A stretch of 39,266 nt of DNA. Origin: a virus. Position 1 is the first letter of the stretch, and the number at the start of each line of letters is the position of its first letter. The stretch lies in IMG/VR virus record IMGVR_UViG_3300032096_000021, positions 1 through 39,266 of that record. One strand, 5' to 3'. The notes under the pieces are model-generated. The model was not told the DNA's origin. It worked only from the letters and a program-made list of their open reading frames with translations, and did no database searches. Of the stretch, positions 37,928 to 39,266 are shown one piece after another. Position numbers and translations under genes: made by a program.

Positions 37928-38953
37928 ATGGCACCACGACGCCGCACCAAAGGTCTGCACCTTCCGCCGCGAATGCAGCAGAAGGGCCGCGCCTATTACT
38001 ACGTCCACAACCACGACGCCGACGGCCGCCGGCACTGGGAGCCGCTTGGCAGTTCGTTGCCCGAGGCGAAGATGAAGTGGGCGCGCATCGAGTCCGAGCG
38101 CCGTGAGCCGAGCCGTGGCGATACCGTGGCGGCCATGCTGCACTACTACCGGGTGAAGCACCTTTCTGCACTTGCAGAAAGAACGCAGAAAGACCGGAGC
38201 GCCCACATCGACGTGCTGGAAAAGGCATTCGGCCACATGCGGCCCGATGCCGTCCAGCCACAGCATGTAGCGCAATTCCTCGAGGCGCACAAGTCGCCAG
38301 TCTCCGCGAACCGGCAGATCGGCACGCTGTCGGTCGCCTACACAAAGGCGATGCGGATCGGCATGGCGAGCCGAAACCCCTGCATCGGCGTCGAGCGCAA
38401 CAAAGAGGAATCCCGCGACCGGTACGTCAGCGATGCGGAGTTCATCGCCGTCAAGGCGCTGGCCGACGAGCATGGGCAGGCGGTGATGGATCTGGCATAC
38501 GCGACCGGGATTCGATTAGGCGACCTGATCCAACTCACGCAGAGCCAAGTCACCGACGACGGCCTGGTTTTGCGCCAGGGCAAGACGGGTCAGCGGCAGG
38601 TGATGGAGATCACGCCCGAGCTATCCGACGTGATCCGCCGGCTCAAGGCCTCGCGTGAGGTGTTCGGACTGACGCTGATCCGCCGGCGCGACGGCAAGGC
38701 GTACACGACCAACGGATTTAAGGCTTGGTGGCAGAGGCTACAGCGCCGGGCGATCCGCGAGGAAGTCTTGCGCGAGCGGTTCACGTTCCACGACCTGCGA
38801 GCCAAGGCGGCGACCGATGCCGACGACCAGGGGCATGACCCGCAGGCGTTGCTGGGCCATACTACACGCAAGCAGACAGAAGCCTACCTGCGCAGCCGGA
38901 AAGCGATCCGGGTGATGCCGGTGGCTCCGAGGAAAAAAGCACAGGACGGGTAA
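37928..38953 (+). CDS. int: Tyrosine integrase
   Basis: 341 residues. N-terminal arm-binding region (1-60, basic, Gly/Tyr-rich), core-binding region (about 65-160) and catalytic domain (about 165-330). Catalytic residues: R196 (ATGIRLGD), K219 (GKTGQ), H288-x-x-R291 (FHDLR), H311 (LGHTT) and nucleophile Y320. It would integrate the phage into tRNA-Pro. It is near the right end, adjacent to the expected attR, with a DUF4224 excisionase candidate before it. Confidence 0.95.
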   Translation: MAPRRRTKGLHLPPRMQQKGRAYYYVHNHDADGRRHWEPLGSSLPEAKMKWARIESERREPSRGDTVAAMLHYYRVKHLSALAERTQKDRSAHIDVLEKAFGHMRPDAVQPQHVAQFLEAHKSPVSANRQIGTLSVAYTKAMRIGMASRNPCIGVERNKEESRDRYVSDAEFIAVKALADEHGQAVMDLAYATGIRLGDLIQLTQSQVTDDGLVLRQGKTGQRQVMEITPELSDVIRRLKASREVFGLTLIRRRDGKAYTTNGFKAWWQRLQRRAIREEVLRERFTFHDLRAKAATDADDQGHDPQALLGHTTRKQTEAYLRSRKAIRVMPVAPRKKAQDG

Positions 38954-38957
38954 TGGA

Positions 38958-39266
38958 ATGAGCGACACGACCAATACAGACAGCGCCACCGTGATTGCGC
39001 GGCTTGAGAAGCGGGCCGCCGATCTGAAGCAGCAACGCGATGATCTGATGTCGGTGCAGGTGCACTGCATGGGAATGACGATGCTCGCCGGCGAAATGCT
39101 ACGCCGCCGCGACAAGCTGGTGGCGTCAGAAACCATGGAGAAAGCGGCAGAAATAGCCGACCAACAGGACGGTGGGCCGAGCCCAGCAGGATTCCTCCTT
39201 CTGGAGCAAGCCGTCCGCCTACGCCGCGAAGCCGAGGCTGGACAATCTTCTACAGGAGCCCGCTAG
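38958..39266 (+). CDS. Hypothetical protein at the right end (102 aa)
   Basis: 102 residues, helical: VIARLEKRAADLKQQRDDLMSVQ and MEKAAEIADQ, then LLLEQAVRLRREAEAGQ. Its 3' end shares 23 bases with the gene at 35971-36408, including RREAE. The last 25 bases also hold an arm-site copy ATCTTCTACA. It ends at the last base of the window. The role is unknown; position next to int and attR could indicate regulation of integration. Confidence 0.62.
   Translation: MSDTTNTDSATVIARLEKRAADLKQQRDDLMSVQVHCMGMTMLAGEMLRRRDKLVASETMEKAAEIADQQDGGPSPAGFLLLEQAVRLRREAEAGQSSTGAR
39245..39254 (+). repeat. Third ATCTTCTACA copy at the right end
   Basis: Identical to 1805-1814 and 1823-1832 and in the same orientation. 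Its place 300 bases after int and close to the expected attR supports use as an integrase arm site on the other side of attP. Confidence 0.5.

Overview
The window is almost entirely one temperate siphophage-type prophage, about 37 kb, sitting beside a host tRNA-Pro gene in a GC-rich proteobacterium. A gammaproteobacterium is my best guess, from the style of the host c-di-GMP gene and the phage families present (Rz/Rz1 spanins, LydA-type holin, RusA, Rha/KilAC, DUF4942, YqaJ/RecT). The genus cannot be read from the sequence. Only the left edge is host DNA: a degenerate-GGDEF/EAL protein (1-1629) and tRNA-Pro(GGG) (1692-1768), whose 3' end is the likely attachment site. The right attachment site is not in the window but should lie just beyond it. 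A 10-base repeat, ATCTTCTACA, occurs twice just inside the left end and once in the last 25 bases, as expected for integrase arm sites.

Layout. (1) 1895-2086 (+): a small two-helix membrane protein. (2) 14927 down to 2087 (-): scaffold, major capsid, tail tube, tail chaperone pair made by a -1 ribosomal frameshift, tape measure, tail tip/hub and fibre-like proteins. (3) 15045-18949 (+): portal-like protein, a lysis cassette (M15 endolysin, small holin-like protein, overlapping Rz/Rz1, LydA-type holin) and three head-tail joining genes. (4) 28836 down to 18946 (-): cro-like gene, terminator, HNH-AP2 endonuclease, CII-like protein, RusA, Rha/KilAC antirepressor, replication initiator with candidate iterons, DUF6475 protein, adenine methyltransferase, DUF4942 protein, small proteins, both terminase subunits and a MuF-like minor head protein, mostly joined by 1-8 base overlaps. 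(5) 28931-30209 (+): CI repressor and a zinc-ribbon membrane protein, then a terminator. (6) 30351-39266 (+): early operon with a 376-base structured non-coding stretch, YqaJ exonuclease, RecT, SSB, many small accessory proteins, a DUF4224 excisionase candidate and a tyrosine integrase.

The logic is lambda-like. Five copies of a 15-base near-palindrome lie in the cro/cI control region (three) and over the early rightward promoter (two). Both cro and cI seem to be read from leaderless transcripts. A terminator follows cro, as tR1 does in lambda. The rightward operon corresponds to the lambda PL operon (recombination, xis, int), the leftward one to PR (cro, cII, replication), but here the leftward one runs on into terminase genes.

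Most unusual: a tRNA-like RNA at 30843-30940 with 8-bp acceptor, 6-bp D stem, TTCGAAT T-loop and encoded CCA but no normal anticodon arm; accessory genes flanked by short direct repeats that contain the stop codon, ribosome binding site and start codon; and a structural gene set split over three transcription units.
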